Shown: piece by piece, positions 1-8,697 of the stretch | How positions within the stretch are numbered: position 1 is the stretch's first letter | Layout: each line of letters opens with the position of its first letter | DNA from: Periweissella ghanensis | GTDB lineage: Bacteria > Bacillota > Bacilli > Lactobacillales > Lactobacillaceae | Assembly: GCF_918814755.1 (NCBI RefSeq) | Contig: NZ_CAKKNT010000001.1 | Location: 1 to 64,000, forward strand | DNA: 64,000 nt | Reading direction: 5' to 3' | The notes under the pieces: model-generated | Seen by the model: only the letters and a program-made list of their open reading frames with translations | Told to the model about the DNA's origin: nothing | Database searches by the model: none | Position numbers and translations under genes: made by a program

Positions 1-29
1 CAATATTTAAAAATTAAAAAGGAAGAAAC

Positions 30-105
30 GGCTCAATTTTATTGACCGTTTTAGATCAATGTGGCTCAACTTTATTGACTATTTTTGGCTCAATTTAACT
101 TGACG
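30..105. repeat. three short direct repeats at window edge
   Basis: Three copies beginning GGCTCAA (at 30, 63 and 87) followed by AT-rich sequence containing TTGAC, spaced 33 and 24 bases. Each copy contains a small dyad (TCAA...TTGA). They lie at the end of the accessory island next to phage/plasmid-type genes, so they could be iterons, an element end or a regulatory repeat. The sequence left of the window is needed to decide. Confidence 0.45.
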
Positions 106-145
106 GCGACATGAGCATGAAAGATTAAAAAATTTGAGCTGTATG

Positions 146-799
146 CTATTTTAATTCATTCGCTAAATACGCTTCAATAAATTCTTCTATTTTTTGTGGG
201 CAATCTTCCCTTTTCTTGACGCAACTACGCTCTTTTGTTGCCTCATTTTCTTCAAGAATTGCGATAACTTCAAAAGAGGTTAAACTTTTATTATCCTTTA
301 CAGATAAATTGAGTAATGATAATGGAATATATTTGTCATTCGCATCTTTTTTTATTGCAATACCTAGTATTCGTTCTTTTGTTTTAAGTAAACTATCGTA
401 ATGAATACTTGCCATATTATTTCCAATAGAAATTTGAGTCTGTAAGCTATCTAGTCTATCTATTTGATCAATAATTTGTAATTTCTGAAATGTAGTTCCA
501 TCTGATTTTACTGAAAGTAAATTGAGATTAAGTCTTTTTTTATTTAAATCGTTAATAAATCCTTTTGCACCATTACTATATTTAACGCCGCAAAGATGCA
601 TAAAATGCCGATTACTAAAAGATAGTTCTTGTAATTTAATTTCCTTATTTCCAACCACATACAGATATAATTTCTTTTTACCTATAAAAGATTTTTTCAT
701 TGTATTCAATGCGATATGTATTGCTGGAAGTCGTGCATTAAAAGCTTTAATTTCTGCCGGGGTTATTTTATGATATTCTGCTGTAATATGCTTTCCCAA
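146..799 (-). CDS. PBECR4-like nuclease, candidate type III toxin
   Basis: A 217-residue protein whose middle (around FMHLCGV, residues 66-72, followed by a lysine/asparagine-rich helix and a DGTTFQKL segment) resembles the PBECR4 family of Barnase/EndoU/ColicinE5/RelE-like nucleases; this is from memory of the family and not a search. The start is TTG at 799, set by an AGGAG seven bases upstream. The gene lies directly behind a rho-independent terminator and a set of 52-base tandem repeats on the same strand, the order antitoxin RNA, terminator, endoribonuclease gene known from ToxIN/CptIN/TenpIN systems. It is AT-rich and has no co-oriented neighbour close by. Alternative: a phage polyvalent-type nuclease with an unrelated leader. 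Confidence 0.6.
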   Translation of the reverse strand: MGKHITAEYHKITPAEIKAFNARLPAIHIALNTMKKSFIGKKKLYLYVVGNKEIKLQELSFSNRHFMHLCGVKYSNGAKGFINDLNKKRLNLNLLSVKSDGTTFQKLQIIDQIDRLDSLQTQISIGNNMASIHYDSLLKTKERILGIAIKKDANDKYIPLSLLNLSVKDNKSLTSFEVIAILEENEATKERSCVKKREDCPQKIEEFIEAYLANELK

Positions 800-811
800 A
801 ATATTTCTCCT

Positions 812-843
812 AAAATAAAAACCGATAGCTAAAAGCTACCGGT
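812..843 (-). terminator. terminator between repeats and toxin gene
   Basis: A 10-base stem (ACCGATAGCT with AGCTACCGGT, one wobble/mismatch) with a three-base loop, followed on the minus strand by a T-rich run. It ends only a few bases before the toxin Shine-Dalgarno, so most transcripts should stop before the toxin gene, as in type III toxin-antitoxin loci. Confidence 0.75.
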
Positions 844-847
844 TTAT

Positions 848-985
848 TTGCAAGTTTTTCTGTTGCCAGCCAACTATCCGAGACCTGCTCGACTTCATAT
901 ATCAAGTTTTTCTGTTGCTTGCCAACTATCCGAGACTTGCCCGACTTTATATATCTGGTTTTAACGTTGCTTGCTCAACGAGAAA
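848..985 (-). ncRNA. tandem-repeat RNA, candidate type III antitoxin
   Basis: On the minus strand there are about 2.7 copies of a 52-base unit. Two copies are nearly identical (851-902 and 903-954) and a third, upstream one (955-985) is diverged. Each unit contains GTTGGCAAGCAAC or a variant, a short hairpin whose GCAAG loop can pair with a downstream CTTG, i.e. a possible H-type pseudoknot. The array is followed by the terminator at 812-843 and then the toxin gene. AT-rich sequence upstream (986-1060) could hold the promoter, but I do not see a clear -35/-10 pair. Confidence 0.6.
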
Positions 986-1116
986 GTTACACCCTCTATC
1001 TATATCTAAAATGATATCATGGATTCACTCTAATGACTACATATTTTGTCTATTTAATTACCATTAAAAGCCAATTTGTGAATACTATGTTCACAGAGCA
1101 AGTCATTCCTTATATC

Positions 1117-1920
1117 TCACACTCTCCTCACATCCCCCATCCCGTTAAACTTAATCCGTTGTTCTTCCGCCTTGGGTAACAACCGACTAATCAACTTCGG
1201 GTTATACATCATTTCGAGTTGTTTCTGAGTGTTATTGGTTGTAATAATTGTTGTACGCTTCGCACAGTTACGTTCCGCATCAATTCGTTCATCGGCTACC
1301 CTAAATAGTAGTTCCTGCATATCCTTGCGAACGGGTTGGATGTTCTCACTACTCCCGTTAATGATTTTCATCCCCCCTTCGGTTCCAAAATCATCCAGGA
1401 TTAATACATCAACCGTCTTCATTGCTTCTTCAATCTTACGAATTCGTTCTTTGGCATCTGCATATGAATACTGATTGTTCAGCATGCCTGCTAGTTCAGT
1501 TGTACTGACAAACATCACTGAGAATTGTTCTGCCAATTTGTACAACATCGCTAGTGCTAGTGATGTCTTCCCGACCCCACCTTTACCAAGTAATAGTACA
1601 TTCATTGGTTGTTTAAATATTTGCTGCGTTAACTTGTATGCCTGATTACCAATTTCAGCTGCCAACTGACTGTCTCCTTGGACAGTGACATCCCAATCAG
1701 CAAATGTAAAGCGTTTGGCCGCATGCCCACTCCAGACCGACATTCGCCAGGCATCTCGATTACTTCGTCGTAAATAACTTTGGTAGGCCTCTTTAGCGAG
1801 CCGTTTACCACGTTCTTCAATGGTTTCCGTCACGTTATCTAGATCAATGCCATGCTGGGCCGCTAGGCGCTGAACGCTTACTTGTAAATTATCAAATCTA
1901 ATTGCTTTAAGATCACTCAT
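1117..1920 (-). CDS. DnaC/DnaI-like helicase loader ATPase
   Basis: A 267-residue AAA+ ATPase of the phage/plasmid DnaC-like type that would load the replicative helicase at an origin. The Walker A motif GKGGVGKT is at about residues 112-119 and Walker B is in VLILDDFG. A sensor-type segment TTIITTNNTQ follows. I place the start at ATG 1920 because AGGAGG lies seven bases upstream; a longer in-frame start at 1941 lacks a ribosome binding site. It follows the replisome organizer almost without a gap, so the two form a replication operon. Such pairs are typical of prophages, phage satellites and integrated plasmids. Confidence 0.85.
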   Translation of the reverse strand: MSDLKAIRFDNLQVSVQRLAAQHGIDLDNVTETIEERGKRLAKEAYQSYLRRSNRDAWRMSVWSGHAAKRFTFADWDVTVQGDSQLAAEIGNQAYKLTQQIFKQPMNVLLLGKGGVGKTSLALAMLYKLAEQFSVMFVSTTELAGMLNNQYSYADAKERIRKIEEAMKTVDVLILDDFGTEGGMKIINGSSENIQPVRKDMQELLFRVADERIDAERNCAKRTTIITTNNTQKQLEMMYNPKLISRLLPKAEEQRIKFNGMGDVRRV

Positions 1921-1943
1921 ACCACGCCTCCTGCATTTCATTA

Positions 1944-2735
1944 TTAACTGTTTTTAGGTGCTTCGTTGATATAATTGTCAAACTTCGTGCCAAATAATGT
2001 CCCAGGCCGTAAATACATTGCCCATTTCTCGTCGTTTAACCAGTGACTAACTTTGGTATCAATCACTTTCAGAAAGTCCTCAACTTGATATCCTTCTTGA
2101 ATCCGTGCATTGATTAAGCGACGGGTGGTAATTGTCTTTGGATTGTATCGGCGCCCTGTTTTGGCATTCAAGTATCTGATGATTTCTGTGCAAGCATCTT
2201 CGACCGTCTCTTTGGGACCATCCCCTTCTCCTTGGTTTGATGATTGTTTAGATTGTTGTTTATTATAATTAGTGTTTGTTTTATTAGTACTTATTAGTTG
2301 CGGGTTTTCCGCCGTAGGATTTCCCTGTACAGGTTTTTCCAGTACAGGGTTATCCATGACTGGGAAATCCGGTTGTGGTGAGAATCCACTTATAGCAACG
2401 TTTTCAGCTAAATCAAGTTGGATTTGTGGGTCATTTTTGAACATAGGGGTCGTCGCTAATTCCCACAAACTTTCGAGTATTTCACCACTATCTGCTTGTA
2501 ATTTTGAGCAGCGCAAATAACCCGCCGCCTCCAGTTCCGCAATTCCTTGCATGAACGTATCGTGCCGGGCAATATTTTCCGCAATCACCTCTTGTTCGAG
2601 GAACTCCCACTCATCCCCATGCGCATATAGATACAAGAATATCCCGCGAGCATGCCAACTCAATTGTTGATCACACGCGAGCTGGTTATCGATAACTGTG
2701 TAATTGTGTTGTTTAATCCGATTAATTTTGACCAT
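1944..2735 (-). CDS. phage-type replisome organizer (Phg_2220_C family)
   Basis: About 263 residues. The N-terminal third is a winged-helix-like DNA-binding region (SWHARGIFLYLYAHG..). The middle is low-complexity (Gln/Asn/Ser). The C-terminal 80 residues match the conserved phage domain Phg_2220_C, with NAKTGRRYNPK, ARIQEGY, DFLKVIDTK and YLRPGTLFGTKF in order. Such proteins bind the origin and recruit the helicase loader encoded next. The ATG at 2735 is preferred over GTG at 2744 because GAGGTG lies at proper spacing only for the former. No other phage structural, integrase or lysis genes are visible. Confidence 0.85.
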   Translation of the reverse strand: MVKINRIKQHNYTVIDNQLACDQQLSWHARGIFLYLYAHGDEWEFLEQEVIAENIARHDTFMQGIAELEAAGYLRCSKLQADSGEILESLWELATTPMFKNDPQIQLDLAENVAISGFSPQPDFPVMDNPVLEKPVQGNPTAENPQLISTNKTNTNYNKQQSKQSSNQGEGDGPKETVEDACTEIIRYLNAKTGRRYNPKTITTRRLINARIQEGYQVEDFLKVIDTKVSHWLNDEKWAMYLRPGTLFGTKFDNYINEAPKNS

Positions 2736-2814
2736 AGTATTCACCTCACTTTAATAAATAGTTTTCAACTATACAGTCAAATAAGGTGGAGCAATGTGGG
2801 CGTGAGTTTGTGGA

Positions 2815-2850
2815 GAAAATAAAAAACCTGCCCGATTGCTCAGGCAGGTT
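2815..2850 (-). terminator. terminator of restriction-modification operon
   Basis: Stem AACCTGCC/GGCAGGTT with a 10-base loop and a T-rich run on the minus strand, just after the stop codon of the large helicase/methylase gene. Confidence 0.8.
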
Positions 2851-2877
2851 AGATTTTAGATATGCGAATTTTTTAAT

Positions 2878-5800
2878 TTAATTATCTGACCTAATTTTAC
2901 TTTTAAGATATAATTCTTCATCTTCTGTAATTCCAAATAACTTGTTAAGTTCATTATTAACGTCTTTTGAAAAATCTATAAATTTATTTGAATCTGTATA
3001 GTCTAAGATATCTGGAACTTTTTTGGCAAGAGATGTTAAGGATTCATCTGTCATTAAAAATGCATATTTTATCAATGGTGCACTCACATACTTTAAAAAG
3101 TTTTGTGCTTCTCCTAAAGTTTTAAACGATTTTAAAGCTACCCGAGATCTACCAAATGCAGAATGATTATCAATAATTTCGACTTGATTATCACGTTTCT
3201 GTCCACCAGCATTTGCACTAGATACTACAACCTGGTATTCATCTATTAACTCATGATTAACAGGTATTAACGTTTTTTTAGTTAAAAACCAAGTTGCTCT
3301 ACCAGCCTTTCCTGCTTTATCATTTGTTAATAACTTTACATATTTGTCATTATCAAATTCCTGACCTGTGTATAATCGTATATTTTCTGGATTTTTTTCA
3401 GCAAAATCACTTTCCACATGAAATAATTTTTGAGAATATATACTTTCTGAAAGGAATTTTATATTTTCCGAATTAACTATTGCTTCTATCTTTAAAAGAA
3501 TTGGTTCATCTTTTGGATTTAATACTAATAGTTTTTTACCGGGTGAAGATATATTAACATCAATAGCATTTTCATTTTCAATATATTCGTATTCAAATTC
3601 AGTACTATTCTTACTATGATCTTTTAACACTATTGAAAGTCCATCACTAATTCCAACCGAATTAAATAATGACTCTGCGTCTTTGAAAAAAATTAATTTT
3701 TTTAAACGAGGATCATTTATTTGATTCAGTCCAAATTGAGCCATCCCTTTTCCAGAACGATGTATCCAACGTCCCCCAGGATAAATAAGACTTGAAAATT
3801 CTCCAGTAATTTCATCTGTCAATTCTTGAAAATGTTGGAATATATTTATAACGCGCTTTTGTCCATTTTTAGTTACTTTACCATTTGTTTCTTGCTGATA
3901 TGGCGGATTTCCAACCACAACATCAAATTTTTTCATATCTAGTGCCTTTCCAATTTCTTCAATAGCGTATTGTTTATCTGACTTTTTAACGAATGTGACG
4001 AAATCTTCAATATATGCTACATTTGTAGATATATCGGTATAACCCGCTAATGTACGTTCAGTTATAGTTTTTGCCATGGGTGTCTTTGCAATTATGAATA
4101 TGTTATCTGCTAGTATTTTTCTCCAGATAGAATTTAATTGTTTAATATCAAATTTACCTGCCGTAACTTCATTCAACTCTGTCGATGCCTGATAATATAA
4201 ACTTGCTGCAATATACAAAGGATACAGTCCCGTTTTTGAATTGATTTCAAGGAAAGTTTTCTGATCATCCCATACTTCATTGTTAACCCAATTACGTTGA
4301 CCAATCCCTTCTACCGTTGTAGATTTATACAAGTCATCATAAAATGAAAGGCCACCAATTGTCTTATGCAAATGTAAGTTAACTACTCGCCAAGGTGTTA
4401 GTACAGTTTCCTTATCGGGGTTTTTAAATGTTGCAAATATTTCTGCAAGCTCTTGAATTCTATCCAAAGGATCAAGTACATCTAACTCCATTACTCGCCG
4501 GCGAATACGTTTACCAGCTTCAATAAACACGTCTGCATCATAGTATTTTGAAAATTCTTTGAATTTCTTTTTAGTAACTCCCTTAGGCATAAATTCATCC
4601 CAAGATACATCATCAACAAGATCTATAAACCTTACCATATTAACATCATCTTCAATGTCAACTTTCATTCCATATATCATTAGTGGAATTCGAATACTAA
4701 TACCTCGAAGTATGCTAATCATAGATTTCTTATTCTTTTTTGCAATTTTCATCTTATTAATTGCTTCTTCTTCTTCCAGTGTTCGATTCTTTTTGGGCTT
4801 TTTCTTACCTTCTTCTGCTTTATCATATTCTTCCTCGGTTAAACCTTGGTTATTAACATCGATTACCTTTGGAATTTTTTCTTTATTAGTTGACCCAATA
4901 ATTGCTTTTAAATCTGCAAATGCCTTTGCGTCTTCTTGAGACAAGTTTAAAAGTAACTCATCGCTATATAAACTATCATCGCTAAATCCAGAATCAATTG
5001 CTTTCTGTGCGTAAACTCTCTTTAACTGTCCCAACATACTATCAACAGAAAATGGCTTCATCTTATTTCCACTCATACCAATAATTGGTAAAAAATTCAA
5101 TAATCGTTTCATGTCTGATTTTTGTTCTGAAGTAACCCGTTTTCCAGGAGCTGTCCGTAATTGACTAGCTTGTGCCATGACTGTTAATGCTCGATCAGGT
5201 GCAAAGTCAAAAACATAACAATTTGTTTTTTCACCACTTTGATCACTATATGGAGTTTGTGCCCGAAAAGCGGCTTGTAAATAACTTGTTGGACTTGAAG
5301 TATTATTCAAAAATATCACAGCACTCCATTCAGGAATGTTAACCCCTGTAGTTAACTTACGGACAGTCAAGGTTATCGTTTTAGTCTCCCAAGGTTTATC
5401 TCCAATAGCGTTCCTAACACGTGCTAAATCAGCCTCATTTTCATCGTTATCATTTTTATCAACTACATTAATAACTTTATATTCTTTACCAAATACAGGA
5501 TGTTCTTCAAGGACTTTTTTAAATACCCTAGCTGCTTTTATATTCGGCATCAACCACAAGGAATGTCTCAAATTATTTCTAAATTCACCTGTAGAAAATG
5601 GATAATTAGTCACTGATTTTTTCGTAATTTCATTTAAAAATGCCGTTACGTCATTTTTGTAGATAAATTCGTCTTTATCATCTACTTTAAAAAATTCTGA
5701 AAAATTAAAACTATTGTTATACGCATAGTTACCTTTTTGATTCATTTCAAATGTAAACATATTTACTTTAGGTAGACTACTATATGGATTTTTTTCACCC

Positions 5801-7299
5801 GAATGCTCAATACTCCAATTCATTTTTGCAGTTTGTTCCATCGGATAATCCCATGTAAATACTTGATCATCTTCATAATCAGCCAATAAATTAAATGGCG
5901 TTCCAGTTAATTCTAAGACTTTAGTCGAATCTGAAACAACAGCTTCTTGAACATTTTCAGCAAGTTCAGTTTGAGTTCCTTCATGTGCTTCATCGATAAC
6001 TACTAAGTCCCAAGTTTGGCCAAAGATTGCATCATTTTTTAGCCCCTGCTTACCACCAACTTGCTCACTACCACGTAAATCTTGCATTGATGCAAAGTAT
6101 ACAAATTTGTCATCTGCTTTAAAATCTGTAATTGCGTGTTGGTCATGTTTTGATCCATATTGATATCCTGATTCTGCCATTTTCATTTTTTGAAAATCTT
6201 CAAACCATGAATCAGAAACTATAGGTCTGTGAGTTAAAATTAATACATGCTCATAGCCTTCTTCCTTAATTAATTGTAAGGTTGACAATGTTTTACCAAA
6301 ACGCATTTTAGCATTCCAAAGCATTTTCTGCTTTTTATTAAATACTTTTTTCGTTTCTTCAATCGCTTGTCTCTGTTCTGGTCTCAATACAATAGTTGAT
6401 TGATATTCAACTGTAGGTTCCTTTACAGTGGTAATAGCTGCATTACCTTTTCTCACAGCGTCGATTGCCAATTTAATTGTATCTACATCCGTTTGAAACC
6501 ATTCGTTACCACTTAAATTTTCACTATACTTAATTCCGGATCTTTTCAAAACCGCATGTACATCATAATCATGAAACCATGTTTTTTCGTCATCTTTAAT
6601 TGCAAGTGTAACCCACTGCGTCTTATGAGGAACTCCAGCGGTATTTGCATACTGTTGAATTCGCTTATTTGCTGCGTCTTGTAAATATTTAGAATTATCT
6701 GACCAATCTGCACGTAAAGTTTCAGCTACTGTAGTTTCACCTACTTTTTCCGCTCCTATGTAGGCTGGCCACATATTATCATCATTATTAGCTGTCCAAA
6801 CGTAGATAATTTTTCTTTCACTTTTCGTTTCGTAGTTTATCAATGAATAATCGCTAGATTTTTGTTTAGGTAATGCAAAAGGTTCAATATTCATTGGTGA
6901 TTCTGCGTATTTTAAATAAAACCACTTAGCCACATCAAATACTTGTTTTAAAATATTTTCTGCAAGATTTCTATCTACTTCAGATTCAATATCATGCGCT
7001 GAAGTATTACCATGTGATTTAATATCATATATATTACTTATTATGGGTTCGGTTACTAATTTTTTAACTTTAGCCATTCTTAATTGCTCATTGAATGTGG
7101 TCCTCTCAATTACAGGAATCATCTCCAGATTTAAAATCTCGGAAACTATAGCTTCTGCAATTTGACGTGCTTGTAAAACAACTTGTGTATAATAACCATC
7201 TCGAAATAGGTTTTCCATATTCGTTGTGGGTTTAACAAGCATTTCAAATTCAATTTCAGTTTCTAGAAAATTAAAATTACTCTGTATTACATTTTGCAT
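2878..7299 (-). CDS. restriction-type helicase/methyltransferase, 1473 aa
   Basis: A multidomain protein. Residues 1-145 look like a DUF4145-type helical domain (HGNTSAHD). Residues 162-285 look GIY-YIG/T5orf172-like (IYVWTA 165-170, KVGETT 185-190, KRIQQ 212-216, FHDYDVH 242-248, NEWF 265-268) and may be the nuclease. An SF2 helicase follows: RFGKT at 333-337, DEAH at 436-439, and a later region with TSYLQAAFRAQ. After a lysine-rich linker (about 830-860) comes a methylase-like part with a weak motif I (LEINSKTGLYPLYI, about 1017-1030) and NPPY at 1131-1134. The last 300 residues may recognise the target. Its ATG follows the upstream gene's stop by one base, so the pair is translationally coupled. 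Codon use is AT-richer than the flanking housekeeping genes. Domain calls other than helicase and NPPY are tentative. Confidence 0.85.
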   Translation of the reverse strand: MQNVIQSNFNFLETEIEFEMLVKPTTNMENLFRDGYYTQVVLQARQIAEAIVSEILNLEMIPVIERTTFNEQLRMAKVKKLVTEPIISNIYDIKSHGNTSAHDIESEVDRNLAENILKQVFDVAKWFYLKYAESPMNIEPFALPKQKSSDYSLINYETKSERKIIYVWTANNDDNMWPAYIGAEKVGETTVAETLRADWSDNSKYLQDAANKRIQQYANTAGVPHKTQWVTLAIKDDEKTWFHDYDVHAVLKRSGIKYSENLSGNEWFQTDVDTIKLAIDAVRKGNAAITTVKEPTVEYQSTIVLRPEQRQAIEETKKVFNKKQKMLWNAKMRFGKTLSTLQLIKEEGYEHVLILTHRPIVSDSWFEDFQKMKMAESGYQYGSKHDQHAITDFKADDKFVYFASMQDLRGSEQVGGKQGLKNDAIFGQTWDLVVIDEAHEGTQTELAENVQEAVVSDSTKVLELTGTPFNLLADYEDDQVFTWDYPMEQTAKMNWSIEHSGEKNPYSSLPKVNMFTFEMNQKGNYAYNNSFNFSEFFKVDDKDEFIYKNDVTAFLNEITKKSVTNYPFSTGEFRNNLRHSLWLMPNIKAARVFKKVLEEHPVFGKEYKVINVVDKNDNDENEADLARVRNAIGDKPWETKTITLTVRKLTTGVNIPEWSAVIFLNNTSSPTSYLQAAFRAQTPYSDQSGEKTNCYVFDFAPDRALTVMAQASQLRTAPGKRVTSEQKSDMKRLLNFLPIIGMSGNKMKPFSVDSMLGQLKRVYAQKAIDSGFSDDSLYSDELLLNLSQEDAKAFADLKAIIGSTNKEKIPKVIDVNNQGLTEEEYDKAEEGKKKPKKNRTLEEEEAINKMKIAKKNKKSMISILRGISIRIPLMIYGMKVDIEDDVNMVRFIDLVDDVSWDEFMPKGVTKKKFKEFSKYYDADVFIEAGKRIRRRVMELDVLDPLDRIQELAEIFATFKNPDKETVLTPWRVVNLHLHKTIGGLSFYDDLYKSTTVEGIGQRNWVNNEVWDDQKTFLEINSKTGLYPLYIAASLYYQASTELNEVTAGKFDIKQLNSIWRKILADNIFIIAKTPMAKTITERTLAGYTDISTNVAYIEDFVTFVKKSDKQYAIEEIGKALDMKKFDVVVGNPPYQQETNGKVTKNGQKRVINIFQHFQELTDEITGEFSSLIYPGGRWIHRSGKGMAQFGLNQINDPRLKKLIFFKDAESLFNSVGISDGLSIVLKDHSKNSTEFEYEYIENENAIDVNISSPGKKLLVLNPKDEPILLKIEAIVNSENIKFLSESIYSQKLFHVESDFAEKNPENIRLYTGQEFDNDKYVKLLTNDKAGKAGRATWFLTKKTLIPVNHELIDEYQVVVSSANAGGQKRDNQVEIIDNHSAFGRSRVALKSFKTLGEAQNFLKYVSAPLIKYAFLMTDESLTSLAKKVPDILDYTDSNKFIDFSKDVNNELNKLFGITEDEELYLKSKIRSDN

Positions 7300-7300
7300 A

Positions 7301-8233
7301 TTATTTCACCATTTCACTAAAATATTCCATTTTTTCAGTGTCCCAATTCATTACTTTAACGCGTTTTCCTGGCTTAACAACCCACTTTACTGGCTCCGGT
7401 TCATAGAAGTCCGCAAATAAGTCAATTTCCGCCTCTACTTGCTGTTCTCGTGTTTCGCTCAACGGGATTTCATACTTTAACCCATCCATTTGAAAAACGT
7501 TATAACTAATAATCATCGCAATTTTTTCAAACATTTCATAATCTGGCAATGCATCCCATTTATCAATGTAATAGTCTCTGAATGTATACAGGAGATTTTC
7601 ACGCGCGAGCAATAATGAATCGCCACTCCATTCAAATCCAAAACTTGCCTTATATGCTTGTTCAACAAGTGCGTTCCATGTATCGATGTCATCAACGTCA
7701 CGATTTATCCGTTGTAGTTTTCGATCTAAGAAGCCAACACGTTCCGCTAATGTAACTAGCTCACCAGTTTCCATATCGTAACGTGTGGCCATATATGGCG
7801 CTTCACCACACGTAATTTCCAACCAGGTCCGATTAGTGTAAGTCACTAAGTCATCATCAACGAAACTTTTATCAACCTCATCATTTTGCTTCTTTACGAC
7901 CCATGTCGGTGTAAATACTTCAGCTTTAGTTTTAGTTCGTTCCTTTTGAATTTCTTGTGACTTCAATGCACGCGGCTTAATCAAATCTCCCATTAAGCCC
8001 GTTACCAATTCTGGTTTAATTTCATTAGTCGGTGCATATAAACTCGGACCGTACGTAATATAGTTATCATTTGCCCAAATTATATTATGCTTTTTCTTTT
8101 CAGTTGATAGTGTTCTATCAAGTAATAAGATATCTAAAATTTCAGGCATTGTTTCACGAATAGAATCCTCACTTATATCTGAAATTGGATTTTCAATATT
8201 CTCTGCATTAGAGTTATCGTTAAACAGTGTCAT
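7301..8233 (-). CDS. restriction locus partner with partial methylase motifs
   Basis: A 310-residue protein of the kind usually labelled restriction endonuclease subunit M. It has AEVFTP at 104-109, like motif X of N6-adenine methylases, and LEITCGEAPY at 138-147, like a motif I, plus LLLARENLLYTF further on. I see no NPPY/DPPY catalytic motif; one is present in the neighbouring large protein. The start has AAAGGAT seven bases upstream. It is the first gene of a two-gene operon. It probably works in one complex with the helicase/methylase, but whether it methylates, recognises DNA or is structural cannot be told from sequence alone. Confidence 0.75.
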   Translation of the reverse strand: MTLFNDNSNAENIENPISDISEDSIRETMPEILDILLLDRTLSTEKKKHNIIWANDNYITYGPSLYAPTNEIKPELVTGLMGDLIKPRALKSQEIQKERTKTKAEVFTPTWVVKKQNDEVDKSFVDDDLVTYTNRTWLEITCGEAPYMATRYDMETGELVTLAERVGFLDRKLQRINRDVDDIDTWNALVEQAYKASFGFEWSGDSLLLARENLLYTFRDYYIDKWDALPDYEMFEKIAMIISYNVFQMDGLKYEIPLSETREQQVEAEIDLFADFYEPEPVKWVVKPGKRVKVMNWDTEKMEYFSEMVK

Positions 8234-8365
8234 AGATATATCCTTTCAATAAACTTAAATTAGTTAGCCATTTTTAAACATCAATGACTGCTTACTTAAA
8301 ATTTTTATACTCTAATAATTATAAATTTTTTACAGCTAGCAAGCAATTAAACCCTGGCAATTCCA

Positions 8366-8395
8366 CAAAAAAACGGCCACCCACTAGTAGCCGTT
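8366..8395 (-). terminator. terminator after small membrane protein
   Basis: Stem AACGGC/GCCGTT with a run of T on the minus strand directly downstream of the 56-residue gene. It also marks the boundary between the accessory island and the core-like region. Confidence 0.7.
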
Positions 8396-8406
8396 CATCC
8401 CCCGAT

Positions 8407-8577
8407 TCATTTCTTTTTGCGGTTCGTCACAATCAGGGCGCCGAGGACAATGGCAATGACGATGAACATCATTACTTGTAGCTCGAGCGTCTGGCCGACA
8501 ACCTTGGTAAAGACATAGTTATACGTCACTAGCCCAATCAGGGTCAAGACGGCCAATGCGCCAATTATGTTATTCAT
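8407..8577 (-). CDS. small two-helix membrane protein
   Basis: About 56 residues with two hydrophobic segments (IGALAVLTLIGLVTYNYVF and VMMFIVIAIVLGALIV) and a basic RKKK end, so an integral membrane protein with a cytoplasmic tail. I place the start at the second of two adjacent ATG codons (8577), eight bases from GGAG; the first (8580) is only five bases away. Function is not recognisable. It is followed by its own terminator. Confidence 0.6.
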   Translation of the reverse strand: MNNIIGALAVLTLIGLVTYNYVFTKVVGQTLELQVMMFIVIAIVLGALIVTNRKKK

Positions 8578-8648
8578 CATCCCCACTCCAACTCGTAAAT
8601 TCATTCTCATAAGTATAGCACTGTCCCCCGCCCTTGCGCTATCACTAC

Positions 8649-8684
8649 CAAAAAAATGATCAGCTACGTCCGGCTGATCATTTT
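8649..8684 (-). terminator. terminator of wecB operon
   Basis: A 12-base stem AAAATGATCAGC/GCTGATCATTTT with a run of T on the minus strand, shortly after the wecB stop. A hairpin with almost the same sequence occurs at 11463-11495 on the far side of the same locus. Confidence 0.8.
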
Positions 8685-8697
8685 CACGTTGTTCATC

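Noticed and set aside
851-955. CRISPR array
   Set aside because: Only two or three copies, the units are contiguous without spacers, and no cas genes are present.
4559-4939. 126-codon plus-strand ORF inside the helicase gene
   Set aside because: Lies fully inside the conserved helicase/methylase frame and its product is low-complexity hydrophobic.
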